Source: Halopseudomonas nanhaiensis (GTDB lineage Bacteria; Pseudomonadota; Gammaproteobacteria; Pseudomonadales; Pseudomonadaceae). From it: a stretch of DNA of 64,000 bases. Location: assembly GCF_020025155.1 (NCBI RefSeq), contig NZ_CP073751.1, positions 620,001-684,000 on the forward strand. The letters are read 5' to 3'. The notes below the pieces were generated by a model. That model was not told the DNA's origin, did no database searches, and saw nothing but the letters and a program-made list of their open reading frames with translations. Positions 26,227-34,654 of the stretch are shown here, in pieces; position 1 is the first letter of the stretch, and each line of letters starts with the position of its first letter. The position numbers and the translations under genes were made by a program.

Positions 26227-29200
26227 ATGAATTCGACCTTCTATATTCCGCGCAAGCTTCTGAGCGGAGACGGTACATACACCGAACGATCTTTGTTAGA
26301 AGCTTCTAACTGGATCGTTGTCCTTGCTGAACCTGGCGGTGGGAAAACCGAGCTTATGGGCAGCTTGGCCCAAAAGCTGGGGGTATCTACCGTAGCTGCA
26401 AATGTGTTCGGCCATACAGGGGCGGATACAGAGCGTTGCCCGCTTGTCATCGATGCATTCGATGAGCTAGCTAAGGTCGATCAAAGTGGCATACACAAGC
26501 TTCTCGCTCACGCTAAAAAGGCCTCCCCGACGCACGTCATCATTTCGAGCCGTTCGAGCGAGTGGGGGGATGCCGCTACCATCGCATTTCAGAATTTTCT
26601 TAGTCACCCTCCATTGGTAGTTAGGTTATGCGAATTTGACGAGGCGCAGCAGAAGGCTATCTTTGATAATCATATACACGGCGAAGACTTTGATCTATTC
26701 AAGACGCAAGTTTCGCGGTTTGATTTAGAAGCTCTCCTACCAAATCCTCAGTTTCTGAAATTGTTTGCTGATGCCTATATCGAGAGTGGAAAGGAATTTG
26801 CGGACAAGCGATCTATCTTCTCGCTCGCCGTGGAGCGCTTAGCAAAAGAGGCGAACAGAAATATCGCGAGCATCACTTCGCCACTATCAACCATGCAAAA
26901 GGTTGGCTTAGCTTCGGAAGTTTTTGCCAAGCTGTTATTGTCTGGTGCTGGCGGCGTTACTACAAACGAAGCGACGGAAGACCGGCTGTATCCACTATTA
27001 GCTTCGCTATCCAGTACCCACTTAAAGCTCAATGGTATTTTAGCCACTCGGCTTTTCAAGCCTGGCGACAAAGCAGATCAACACAGCCCGGTACACAAGA
27101 TAGTCGCTGAATATTGTGGCGCTGCCTATCTTACAAGACGGGTGGCTGACCCTGCGGATTCATTGACGCTTGCCAAGTGTCTGCCTATTATCGCCCCGAA
27201 CTCTGTTGTCCGAGACGAGCTCCGGGGCCTCCTCGGCTGGATGGCGACGTTAGGAAATAAGGCTACCCAGGCATCCATAATCGAGCTAGATCCTTATGCT
27301 GTGCTCGCCAACGGGGATCCTTCTCAGCTTGAGCAGGCATCCAAACGCTTGCTTATAAGGCGCCTCAAGGAAGTCGAAGCGCAAGATCCATATTTTCGAA
27401 GGGGCGACTATCAGCGCAGATTCAGCGTTGCAGGTTTTTTCAGCGAGGACATTGTAGGTGAGATCAAGCCTGTGCTTGAGAGTGGGAGCAACGGACACTT
27501 GCGCGAATTAATGCTCGAGCTGATTAAAGGGTCGCCTGCAGTAAAAAGTCTGGAATGCGATTTGCGTCAGATACTTCTGGCGCCCGACGAAATGCCACAC
27601 ACGCGCTGGTTAGCGTGCGATTGTTTGCTCAATCGACCGGAGAGTGATCAGACCGCGGACTTGGCGGTGCTAGTCTCCGAAGCAAGCGCTGGTTCGCTGA
27701 AGGTTGCCGCCGAGATCATTGCATCTGTAGGCCCTGAAACGATTGGGCTCGCCCATATCACGAGGTTTTTGAAAGCTTGTGCAGGCCTCTACCCTAGCCG
27801 ACAGCAGCGCCGTGAACGGGTGATAGGGGGGCGTTATTTTGTAAGACGGTTAATCGCAAAATTCGAGCTGCCGCTCCTTATTCAGATTTTGAACGAATTG
27901 ACGGGCGATATAGCCTGCAAATGCGGCCTGCGATTTTACGAGTGCGATTGTCGAAGCGGCATCAGTAAGATCGTTGGCTTACTGCTAGACCGCTATTTCG
28001 AATTAGCCGCTCCTCCCTATGATTCTCAATGCGTCTGGCAGTGGTTGCGAAACCTGCGATACGACAGGCAGCAAAGCATGGACCAGAGCAATGCTGTTAA
28101 GGTGCTCCAAGAAGATCACGCATTGCGCCAAGGGATCATCGCGCAGGTATTTAGTGCGTTGACCGATCCAGACCTTATTTTTGAGACCAAGATTCGCAGC
28201 TTCGACTGGCACTCCCACTCCGGTCTAACCTTTCGTTCCGAAGACTATCAATTTCTGACTGACTTGGCCTTCGATATCGACAATCCGGCGTTGTGGGGAA
28301 GTTTCATGGCTAGGCATAACCACCACCGAAGCAACTTTGAACGGGGGGGCGACATATTCCGGCGCCGCATGCGTGAACAAGCATCAAAGAAGCCACTGTT
28401 TATGCGTGAGTGGGTCAAACATAATAGATCGGGCGCCGCAGCTCGGAAAGAAAATAGGGGGCTGTCCTTACGACGAGCTCGACGACTGACGCGCCGCGAG
28501 AAAAAGCAGGGCGACCTCTTGGCAGCAAGCAGAAAGTATATCCAAGAGAATCGAGAGCTTATCGAAAGTGGACGGCATTGGTCTTGCTTAATTCGTTGCG
28601 CAGATCTTGTGCTGGCTCTGCCGGAAGAGATTGATAACGAGTTCGGCGACAGGAATCTTGTTCACAACGCTCTGGTTAACTGCCTCGACTATATAGCCCC
28701 GTCCATCCCCGATCTCTTGAAGCTCGCCGAGCTGCGGTGTGCTTCGCTGCACCAGGTTTCGGAAAAGATTCTATACGCGGCTTGTTTGGAGATACTTCGC
28801 GAAAAGGGTAGTTTGGAAGATGTGGATGTTGGGCTTCTGCAGGCGCTGCGTACAAATATGAATATGTACTATGACGCGGTTTCGGAGGAAGAGCGGTTAT
28901 CACTGAAGGTTGAAGTAGATAGATTGATATTCCCCGATCCTCAAAGCTCCGAAAACTATTTGCGTGAATATCTTGAGCCTCAGTTAGGAAGCTCTGAATG
29001 TAATCGTTCCGCGGTTTGGTTGCTGCAAGATGATGAAGCGTTCAGTCACCTGCGCGCTTCGTTATCAATTGACTGGCTTGAAAGATTCCCGGAACTCAAG
29101 GTGCATTCGCTGGATACTCTATTCGAAATTGCTGCTCAGCATGGTAATCGTGACCATTTGAAAAGGATAATCCGCTCTCGCTGTGAGGGCCTCTTTTCGC

Positions 29201-30249
29201 ATCTTGCGTCTCCCGAAACGGATGGAAATTTTGAGGAACGGCAAAAGTTCTGGTTTCTACGGGCGTGGTACTTCCTGAGTGACGGAACCGAAGCATGCTG
29301 GGACTGGCTTAAGTCTGACCCTGATACGTTGTTTGCGCTTAGCAGACGATCTGGCCGCATGGACTACCACGATCATCCGTATTGGCCAAAACTTACCCCA
29401 CCTATGGTCGAATCGATCTTGGATGCTTTTATAGAAAAATGGCCGAAGGTAGAGCTAGCAAGCCAATGGGGGACGGATAGCCCAAAGGAAGAGATCGCGT
29501 ACCGCTTTTTGCGAGAGATCGTATGGTTGATCGAGTCAGATGATCCTCGCGAAGCGATCCCGGTCCTTGAGCGCCTTCTTGACGATCCGCGATTTGATGA
29601 TATGCATCAGGCTCTAAAGAGTATTCATACTTCGCAACTACGCAGAAGCGCATTGAGGTATTTCGAACCACCTACACCGGCCGAAATCGTCGACCGGCTG
29701 GATCATAATTCAGTAGTAACCGTGGAAGGGTTGCGTCAAACAGTGATGCAAGAGTTGGACGACCTCCAAAAGGCTGTCGATGGTGGAGAGTTCAATACTG
29801 CTAATCGCTTCTATGAAAAAGGTGACCGGCTTGGCGAAGTTCGATGTACAGAAATCATCGCGGAGCGGCTCAGCCTAAGATTGGAGCCTCAGAATATTTC
29901 AGTGACGCCGGAGCATCAGTTGAAGGATGCAAATCGGAGTGATTTCACAGTTACGAAGGTTATCGACGGCAAGCGACGGTTGTTGGTCACCGAGGTCAAA
30001 GGGCAATGGCATGCCGAGCTGTTTACCGCTGCTTCCGCCCAGCTTCATGATCGTTATGCTATTCATCCTGACGCGGAGCAACAAGGCATATTCCTTGTGA
30101 TTTGGTTCGGTGTAGATGAGAAGGTGGCGGGTCAGAAGCAGCATGGAATTGAGAGTGCAGACGAGCTAAAAAACAGTATCAAAACTGCGATGCCGCCTCA
30201 GCTGAAAGGCCTCATTGATGTATTCATTTTGGATGTATCCAAGGCTTAA
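26227..30249 (+). CDS. NACHT/STAND ATPase with C-terminal PD-(D/E)XK-like nuclease; candidate single-gene defence system
   Basis: A 1340-residue cytoplasmic protein. The N-terminal NACHT-like NTPase begins almost at once: Walker A AEPGGGKT (34-41), Walker B LVIDAFDEL (73-81), an arginine-bearing IISSRSSEW (105-113), and a winged-helix-like HKIVAEYCGAAYL (290-302). About 900 residues of helical, HEAT-like sequence follow; they include a CxC-x6-CxC cluster (Cys564, 566, 573, 575) and a very basic stretch near residues 738-770. The C-terminus has a PD-(D/E)XK-like pattern: Asp1239, then Glu1256-V-Lys1258, then QLHDRY and VIWFGV. The model is a STAND sensor that activates a fused nuclease on infection (inference). 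The order (ATPase first, nuclease last) differs from Avs proteins, which carry N-terminal effectors. It is the only cargo of the island and is AT-rich. I do not recognise a named family for the full length. Confidence 0.8.
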   Translation: MNSTFYIPRKLLSGDGTYTERSLLEASNWIVVLAEPGGGKTELMGSLAQKLGVSTVAANVFGHTGADTERCPLVIDAFDELAKVDQSGIHKLLAHAKKASPTHVIISSRSSEWGDAATIAFQNFLSHPPLVVRLCEFDEAQQKAIFDNHIHGEDFDLFKTQVSRFDLEALLPNPQFLKLFADAYIESGKEFADKRSIFSLAVERLAKEANRNIASITSPLSTMQKVGLASEVFAKLLLSGAGGVTTNEATEDRLYPLLASLSSTHLKLNGILATRLFKPGDKADQHSPVHKIVAEYCGAAYLTRRVADPADSLTLAKCLPIIAPNSVVRDELRGLLGWMATLGNKATQASIIELDPYAVLANGDPSQLEQASKRLLIRRLKEVEAQDPYFRRGDYQRRFSVAGFFSEDIVGEIKPVLESGSNGHLRELMLELIKGSPAVKSLECDLRQILLAPDEMPHTRWLACDCLLNRPESDQTADLAVLVSEASAGSLKVAAEIIASVGPETIGLAHITRFLKACAGLYPSRQQRRERVIGGRYFVRRLIAKFELPLLIQILNELTGDIACKCGLRFYECDCRSGISKIVGLLLDRYFELAAPPYDSQCVWQWLRNLRYDRQQSMDQSNAVKVLQEDHALRQGIIAQVFSALTDPDLIFETKIRSFDWHSHSGLTFRSEDYQFLTDLAFDIDNPALWGSFMARHNHHRSNFERGGDIFRRRMREQASKKPLFMREWVKHNRSGAAARKENRGLSLRRARRLTRREKKQGDLLAASRKYIQENRELIESGRHWSCLIRCADLVLALPEEIDNEFGDRNLVHNALVNCLDYIAPSIPDLLKLAELRCASLHQVSEKILYAACLEILREKGSLEDVDVGLLQALRTNMNMYYDAVSEEERLSLKVEVDRLIFPDPQSSENYLREYLEPQLGSSECNRSAVWLLQDDEAFSHLRASLSIDWLERFPELKVHSLDTLFEIAAQHGNRDHLKRIIRSRCEGLFSHLASPETDGNFEERQKFWFLRAWYFLSDGTEACWDWLKSDPDTLFALSRRSGRMDYHDHPYWPKLTPPMVESILDAFIEKWPKVELASQWGTDSPKEEIAYRFLREIVWLIESDDPREAIPVLERLLDDPRFDDMHQALKSIHTSQLRRSALRYFEPPTPAEIVDRLDHNSVVTVEGLRQTVMQELDDLQKAVDGGEFNTANRFYEKGDRLGEVRCTEIIAERLSLRLEPQNISVTPEHQLKDANRSDFTVTKVIDGKRRLLVTEVKGQWHAELFTAASAQLHDRYAIHPDAEQQGIFLVIWFGVDEKVAGQKQHGIESADELKNSIKTAMPPQLKGLIDVFILDVSKA

Positions 30250-30457
30250 TAGTTATCGTTGGCTTGGTTCACAAACATCGAACGGCGAGCGACTCACAAT
30301 GCTATAGAGACCAGTCGAGCATAATAGGTCAGTCGACTGGTGGATGCTTTGGAGGAGGGCATGTTGAAAGCTTGGGGACGAGCAAGTCGGAAACCGCCCA
30401 TCCCTCCTTCTACAAACGACCGCGAAATGGGGGGCGGGGGTCAGATCTGCTGTGCGT

Positions 30458-30832
30458 TTAGCCTGTCAGCATTCGGTCCGCCGACATTGGAGTACGGTCG
30501 TAAAGCTCGCGTGCCCTCCGGCCAATTTCACACAGACGGCTCGTAGGTGCGTGGCAAGCTCTGCAGCTCATCAAGTGTGTCATGTATAGGTCTCGCGCTT
30601 CCCGCCACTTCTGAGAAGCCGTGGCGGCTGTTACGGTGAAGCGTTCTTCATTGATGCGGTCATCATTAGCCTGAGCGCTTGCAGCACTAAGTTCGGCTAG
30701 AAGTTCGGCCTTGTGGGCGATGATGTGCTGACGCAACCCGACGGTAAGACGGTCTGCCGGCGAGACGCGTAGCTTTTCCGCGACGCGCTCCACCGTCAGG
30801 CCCGCCCGGTGCAAGCAGTCCAGGGCGGCCAT
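30458..30832 (-). CDS. Small island protein with TubC-like N-terminal docking domain
   Basis: A 124-residue protein. The first 50 residues (LHRAGLTVERVAEKLRVSPA ... IIAHKAELLAEL) match the TubC N-terminal docking-domain pattern that often appears in small proteins next to phage or island primases. The second half has a CxxC-type segment (MSCRACHA ... LCEIGRRARELYD) that could bind zinc. It starts 2 nt after the stop of the ATPase gene and so ends the replication operon. Its role is unknown; pairing with a replication protein is a guess. A spacer of about 200 nt separates it from the convergent cargo gene, and I see no clear terminator there. Confidence 0.7.
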   Translation of the reverse strand: MAALDCLHRAGLTVERVAEKLRVSPADRLTVGLRQHIIAHKAELLAELSAASAQANDDRINEERFTVTAATASQKWREARDLYMTHLMSCRACHAPTSRLCEIGRRARELYDRTPMSADRMLTG

Positions 30833-30834
30833 CT

Positions 30835-32484
30835 CTAAAATTCCTCAAAGTTCTGATCGGAGGGTGATTCCTTTCGTCCATTGCAGAACACCGACGGTAC
30901 TGAAGTCCTAGATGTCCTCATGTCTTGCTCATCGCCGGAATCTGCTAGGACATCAGGACGTGCAGGACTTGCTTTCGGCCTTTGTTTTTTAGGCACAATC
31001 TCCCATAGCACCGAGCCACCAATTTTACCTAAGCTCCGACACTCGATGCCAAGCTGACGCAGGGCTGGCGCCGCTCTGCGTAATGCATCAGCGAATCCCT
31101 TGGGCGTTCTCGGCCACGCCTCGCTAAAGGGTGGCCGATACTTTTCCATTTCCTGCATCAGCGACTTTGCTGGCGCTTGCTTCCCTGAAGGGTTTTGCTC
31201 CAACCATTCCAGTACGGCGCCAGCAACCGGCGACGCATCGATAGTTCGTGCAAGGCTTTCTTGTCGGCTCGCATTGAACTGATCCATGAAAGCGCTGGCT
31301 GGCTCGCCTACAGCTTCGGCTACTGCCATGCCAAGTAATGCGAACTCAACCAGGCGCGGCTTTTCCCCGGGCGGCAATCGCATCGAGGGCAGCAGCACCA
31401 GCGCTCTTGCAGCGATATCGAGTAACGCGCCGATTAGACGTCCGCGCTCCCCTTCGTACTGTTGCCATAGGTCCGTCACCTCTACGCGCTCCCGTACCAC
31501 GGGCATTTCGATACTCACGGTGCGGTCAATTAGGTCCTGCGCGGTCACCGCAGCAGATATCCCGTTGATCCCGACCGGACGCTTGACGTTTATGACGCTT
31601 TCGTCCGCATCGGTGAATAGCTTGCGCTTTGCGTACCCTCCGCCAGTGGCAATGGTGCATAGCGCGTCTTGAATTTGGGCCGGCAAATGACTGACGTTTT
31701 CATAGCAGACGATCCAGGATGCGCCAGCCCCCACAAAAACATCCTCTGCGCTTTTGGGTGCTGACCGTAGGTCGCAGGCGTTGGGGTCGATCAGTCGGCG
31801 CAGAGCGGCGTGGGTTGTACTTTTCGCCGTGCCCTGTTCGCCCATTAGCTCTATCAGCGGAAAGGGTGTATCGGGGCGCAGGCACTCAATCAGCCAGGCT
31901 AGGACCAGGAGACGCTGGTTCTCTGGGATGTTGACGATTCGCCAGAGCGGGGCGATTGATCCACCGGCAACGGGTGTTGGTAGCGGTTGCATCGCTTCGG
32001 GCCGGGTAAACCTTGCATCGGGTGACTCGATGATGGTCCAGCGTCCTGGCTCAATGCAGATGGCGCGGCTCTGCCCCGGCTCGGCAAGGTCCAGGAAGTA
32101 CCGTCCCGCAGATCCAGCCACCCGGATATGAACAGGAAGGCATTCCCCGTCGAATCTTCCCAGCCCGGCGACGGTCGATAGCGCCTCTCTGACAGACTGG
32201 TCGCGGGCTGATTTGCCTGTATCCCGGTAGAAGCTGGCAATCAGCCAATCGCGGAACTGGCGACCATCAATCCGGCGAACCTCCCCGGTTGATAGGTCTT
32301 GCGCAAACACGTCCTTATTGTCGTCGTGGAACAGGGCAACGCGGGCCTCCATGTAGGCAACGAGCTGCGATGCCTGGCTCTGCTTGTCGGCGTCCTGTTC
32401 CTGCTCGGGGGCGGCTGAATCATCGCTCGGCAACTCGGGATATTCGGCATCAGGAATCAACGGTGCGATGTCGGCGGCGCTCAT
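30835..32484 (-). CDS. Island replication P-loop ATPase/helicase-like protein
   Basis: A 549-residue ATPase of the kind found beside Toprim primases in satellites and integrative islands. Walker A is GEQGTAKST (about residues 215-223), and the Walker B region is WIVCYENVSHL (about 257-267). A later arginine segment (AQDLIDRTVSIEMP) fits a helicase or DNA-pumping ATPase. It probably unwinds DNA for the element's replication. The start at 32484 overlaps the primase stop as ATGA, showing translational coupling; the frame is open 29 codons further upstream, but those overlap the primase. The C-terminal 50 residues are low-complexity and polar. Confidence 0.78.
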   Translation of the reverse strand: MSAADIAPLIPDAEYPELPSDDSAAPEQEQDADKQSQASQLVAYMEARVALFHDDNKDVFAQDLSTGEVRRIDGRQFRDWLIASFYRDTGKSARDQSVREALSTVAGLGRFDGECLPVHIRVAGSAGRYFLDLAEPGQSRAICIEPGRWTIIESPDARFTRPEAMQPLPTPVAGGSIAPLWRIVNIPENQRLLVLAWLIECLRPDTPFPLIELMGEQGTAKSTTHAALRRLIDPNACDLRSAPKSAEDVFVGAGASWIVCYENVSHLPAQIQDALCTIATGGGYAKRKLFTDADESVINVKRPVGINGISAAVTAQDLIDRTVSIEMPVVRERVEVTDLWQQYEGERGRLIGALLDIAARALVLLPSMRLPPGEKPRLVEFALLGMAVAEAVGEPASAFMDQFNASRQESLARTIDASPVAGAVLEWLEQNPSGKQAPAKSLMQEMEKYRPPFSEAWPRTPKGFADALRRAAPALRQLGIECRSLGKIGGSVLWEIVPKKQRPKASPARPDVLADSGDEQDMRTSRTSVPSVFCNGRKESPSDQNFEEF

Positions 32485-33398
32485 TGTGCGGACCTCCAGT
32501 TGGCAAGGTCGTTGAAGTCGGTCAGGTCCAGCGGTTCGGCCCCTGCCCAGGGTGGTAAGATCAGGCCACAACCAAGCGCGGCGGCGGCTTGGGTTGCTGC
32601 GGTACGTCCGGGGTTGCCTGCGGTCTGGCGGTCATCATCCCCCGCGACAATCAATTTGCTGTCCGGGTATTGCCGCTGTAGCTCTCGGCCTACTGCCAGA
32701 AGGTTGCCCGCATTCATGGCGCAGGCCACGGTGGCCCCGGTTTCAGCGTGGATCGTTGCGCCAGTTGCCCAGCCTTCGCAAAGGTAAAGCGGTTGGCCTG
32801 GCTCTAATGTGCCTAAGGGCGAATAGCAGCCCTTTACCCGGCCACCGGGCAGGAATCGCTTTGTCCCGTCTATACCGATGCGTTGAAGATTGGCTAGCTG
32901 ACCGTTGCTGTATAGCGGTACAAACAGAACCCCGTCACGCTGACGCAGGCGATACGCTGCGACGCGCTTTTGGATCAGATAAGGGTGATGTGGATCAGCG
33001 GGCAGTGATGCGTCCCAAAGGCGGCTGGTATGGATTGCTGCGGCCAGGTGTCGCCTTGCTAGGTCGGCCTCTCGCTGGAGTCTTGCCCGCTCGGATCGCT
33101 GACGCAAAAGCTCCGCCTCTAACGGGTCGGCGAGGTTTCGATTGCTCCAGGTGTGCGTAGTGCCAGCTCTCCAGCTCCCGAACTTACCAGACGGGATGCC
33201 TTCCGGGTAAAGGACGTACCAGCCATTACGGCGGCCGGGCTTGTCGCCGGGTACGTCGAAACGGTGGATTGCGCCGTCTGCCTTCGGAATCAAGTCCAGC
33301 TGCCCGAACACTTCCTGCAACGCCTCATGGAAAGCTAGCACTGCCGAATTTTGGCAAGCCGATCCCGCCAACGCCTTCGCGCTGTTTTGAAATCTCAT
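32481..33398 (-). CDS. Toprim-domain primase of phage/plasmid type
   Basis: A 305-residue primase-like protein. An N-terminal region with GDKPGRRNGWYVLY (resembling the DUF5906/zinc-ribbon substitute of short primases) precedes a Toprim domain with its glutamate in LYLCEGWATG (Glu208) and the acidic cluster VAGDDDRQTAG (Asp254-256). It should make RNA primers for the excised element. AGAGGG precedes the ATG at 33398. The gene overlaps the downstream ATPase gene by four bases. It lacks a fused helicase, unlike the P4 alpha protein, so the function appears split over two genes. Confidence 0.8.
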   Translation of the reverse strand: MRFQNSAKALAGSACQNSAVLAFHEALQEVFGQLDLIPKADGAIHRFDVPGDKPGRRNGWYVLYPEGIPSGKFGSWRAGTTHTWSNRNLADPLEAELLRQRSERARLQREADLARRHLAAAIHTSRLWDASLPADPHHPYLIQKRVAAYRLRQRDGVLFVPLYSNGQLANLQRIGIDGTKRFLPGGRVKGCYSPLGTLEPGQPLYLCEGWATGATIHAETGATVACAMNAGNLLAVGRELQRQYPDSKLIVAGDDDRQTAGNPGRTAATQAAAALGCGLILPPWAGAEPLDLTDFNDLANWRSAQ

Positions 33399-33415
33399 CG
33401 TTTATGCCCTCTGTA

Positions 33416-33601
33416 TCAGCAGTGCGCTAGCACTAGTTGCGTCGTCATCGGTAGGAAGGGGTTGGCGTCGTTTGCTTTGTCGGGAAGCCAAGCATGCGCA
33501 ACGCTAACCCCGGCGTTGGTATGCGTTGCGGCATACTTGATATTATGGGAGTGCGTTTCATCGGGGCTGGCCTGTTGGTCGGCCTTTTCTTTGTTTGTCA
33601 T
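33416..33601 (-). CDS. Small hypothetical protein between alpA and primase
   Basis: A 61-residue frame that begins with an ATG directly after the AlpA stop (TAAATG), with GGGGAG about 11 nt upstream, and ends 17 nt before the primase start. It is polar, without a recognisable domain or membrane segment. The tight packing argues for translation. Composition alone does not prove it is a gene. Confidence 0.4.
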   Translation of the reverse strand: MTNKEKADQQASPDETHSHNIKYAATHTNAGVSVAHAWLPDKANDANPFLPMTTQLVLAHC

Positions 33602-33814
33602 TTATGCAACGTCTCCCCGCTGACCGGCCAGCTTGTCACACCAGGCCAGGATTTCAGATTCAACCCATGCCACAGACTTGGGGCCGAGCGTGACTTGGGC
33701 TGGAAATGTACCGGCGGCAATGCGCCTGTAAATCTCGGAGGTGGAAAGGCTAGTGTATGCCTTCACTTCGGTGAGCTTGATGAAGCGCCGGGTAGGTGTG
33801 GTTTGCATGGCCAT
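33602..33814 (-). CDS. AlpA-family helix-turn-helix regulator
   Basis: A 70-residue excisionase-like DNA-binding protein. The core RFIKLTEVKAYTSLSTSEIYRRIAAGTFPAQVTLGPKSVAWVESEI (split as RFIKLTEV..., STSEIYRRI and WVESEILAWC) follows the AlpA/MerR-like winged-helix pattern with the typical length. GAGGAGA lies 8 nt before the ATG. In P4-like elements AlpA-type proteins switch on the integrase or help excision. It heads the replication operon here. Confidence 0.85.
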   Translation of the reverse strand: MAMQTTPTRRFIKLTEVKAYTSLSTSEIYRRIAAGTFPAQVTLGPKSVAWVESEILAWCDKLAGQRGDVA

Positions 33815-33866
33815 CGTGTGCGTCTCCTCGGACGGTTTGGGTAACGATGGGCATAGGTTGAAGGGA

Positions 33867-33920
33867 GGCGACGGTTCCGTCGCCGGGTAAAAGCAACCTT
33901 AGTTAGCTGCGCTTTTACCC
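33867..33920. promoter_or_regulatory. Two adjacent inverted repeats upstream of alpA
   Basis: GGCGACGG-TT-CCGTCGCC (33867-33884) is followed directly by GGGTAAAAGC-N16-GCTTTTACCC (33885-33920). They fill the gap between the 223-residue gene and alpA, and the second overlaps that gene's stop codon. They could be operator sites or a transcript end; no T-run supports an intrinsic terminator. Confidence 0.5.
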
Positions 33921-34586
33921 CCCCAACTCTCTGCGTTGCTTTGCGACGGAGCTGACAATTCGCTCGGCTTCTCTGATGTCCTCAATCGTATGAATATGCG
34001 ATGCCGACAGGAGGCCACAAGCGTCCCTGATGGCTTGGCGTTTGACGCCGCGTTTGGAAGGCTCAGGGTGATGCTCTAATAGGTATGTAATTATGTCCGC
34101 CAACAGCTCGCGTCTATCCCAGCCTGGCTTTCTGCCGGTTATCCATTTTCGTCCCGCAAGTTCTCGCTGCGCGCGGGTAAGGGCCGCAAGTATGCGATGG
34201 CCCGACTGATTATGCTCCCGTACGAGGTCTTCGAACGCGCAACTCCATGCGGAGTGAGTGATCTGGTCCAGCTCCGCGACAAGCCCCGGGGGAAGGTGGT
34301 TGAGCATCAGCTCGGCTTGTTCCTGCTTTTTTATCGTTTCGTCTGCCAGCGCTAGCTCTTCAGCAGGTGACGGGGAAGCATCAGCCATGGCCCGCTGGCC
34401 TTTATATCTACCGAGTTGCAACCCAAGCCATTCTGGGAGGTCATCGCCATACTTGTCGGTCAGGGCGGTGGCCAGCTTGTTTGCTTCTGGAGAGAGATGC
34501 GTATCAAGGGGGCCGGAGTTACGCCAATCAAGGCTAGTCCTCTCGCGGACTGGAAGAGCCTTAGTTCGGTTACCTTTTATAGCCAT
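33915..34586 (-). CDS. Hypothetical island protein
   Basis: A 223-residue soluble, charged, mostly helical protein I do not recognise. The N-terminus is basic (MAIKGNRTKALPVRERTSLDW). The middle has an acidic ELALADETIKKQEQAEL helix. The C-terminal part (GWDRRELLADIITYLLEHHPEPSKRGVKRQAIRDACG, as separate helices) could bind nucleic acid. I chose the ATG at 34586 because GGAGGA lies 6 nt upstream; the frame is open another 11 codons. It lies between the integrase and alpA in the same orientation. Confidence 0.65.
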   Translation of the reverse strand: MAIKGNRTKALPVRERTSLDWRNSGPLDTHLSPEANKLATALTDKYGDDLPEWLGLQLGRYKGQRAMADASPSPAEELALADETIKKQEQAELMLNHLPPGLVAELDQITHSAWSCAFEDLVREHNQSGHRILAALTRAQRELAGRKWITGRKPGWDRRELLADIITYLLEHHPEPSKRGVKRQAIRDACGLLSASHIHTIEDIREAERIVSSVAKQRRELGG

Positions 34587-34654
34587 GGGATTTCCTCCAA
34601 ATCTTCTACGTTGGCCCACCTAGTCTTGGTTCCCTCCAAATCAGTCGGACTGCT

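Noticed and set aside
26227-30249. Assignment of the STAND protein to Avs1-4
   Set aside because: Avs proteins carry an N-terminal effector and a C-terminal TPR sensor; here the ATPase starts at residue 30 and the nuclease-like core is at the end.
30264-30546. Two short plus-strand frames after the STAND gene
   Set aside because: Low-complexity composition, overlap with the TubC-like gene on the other strand and no ribosome site.
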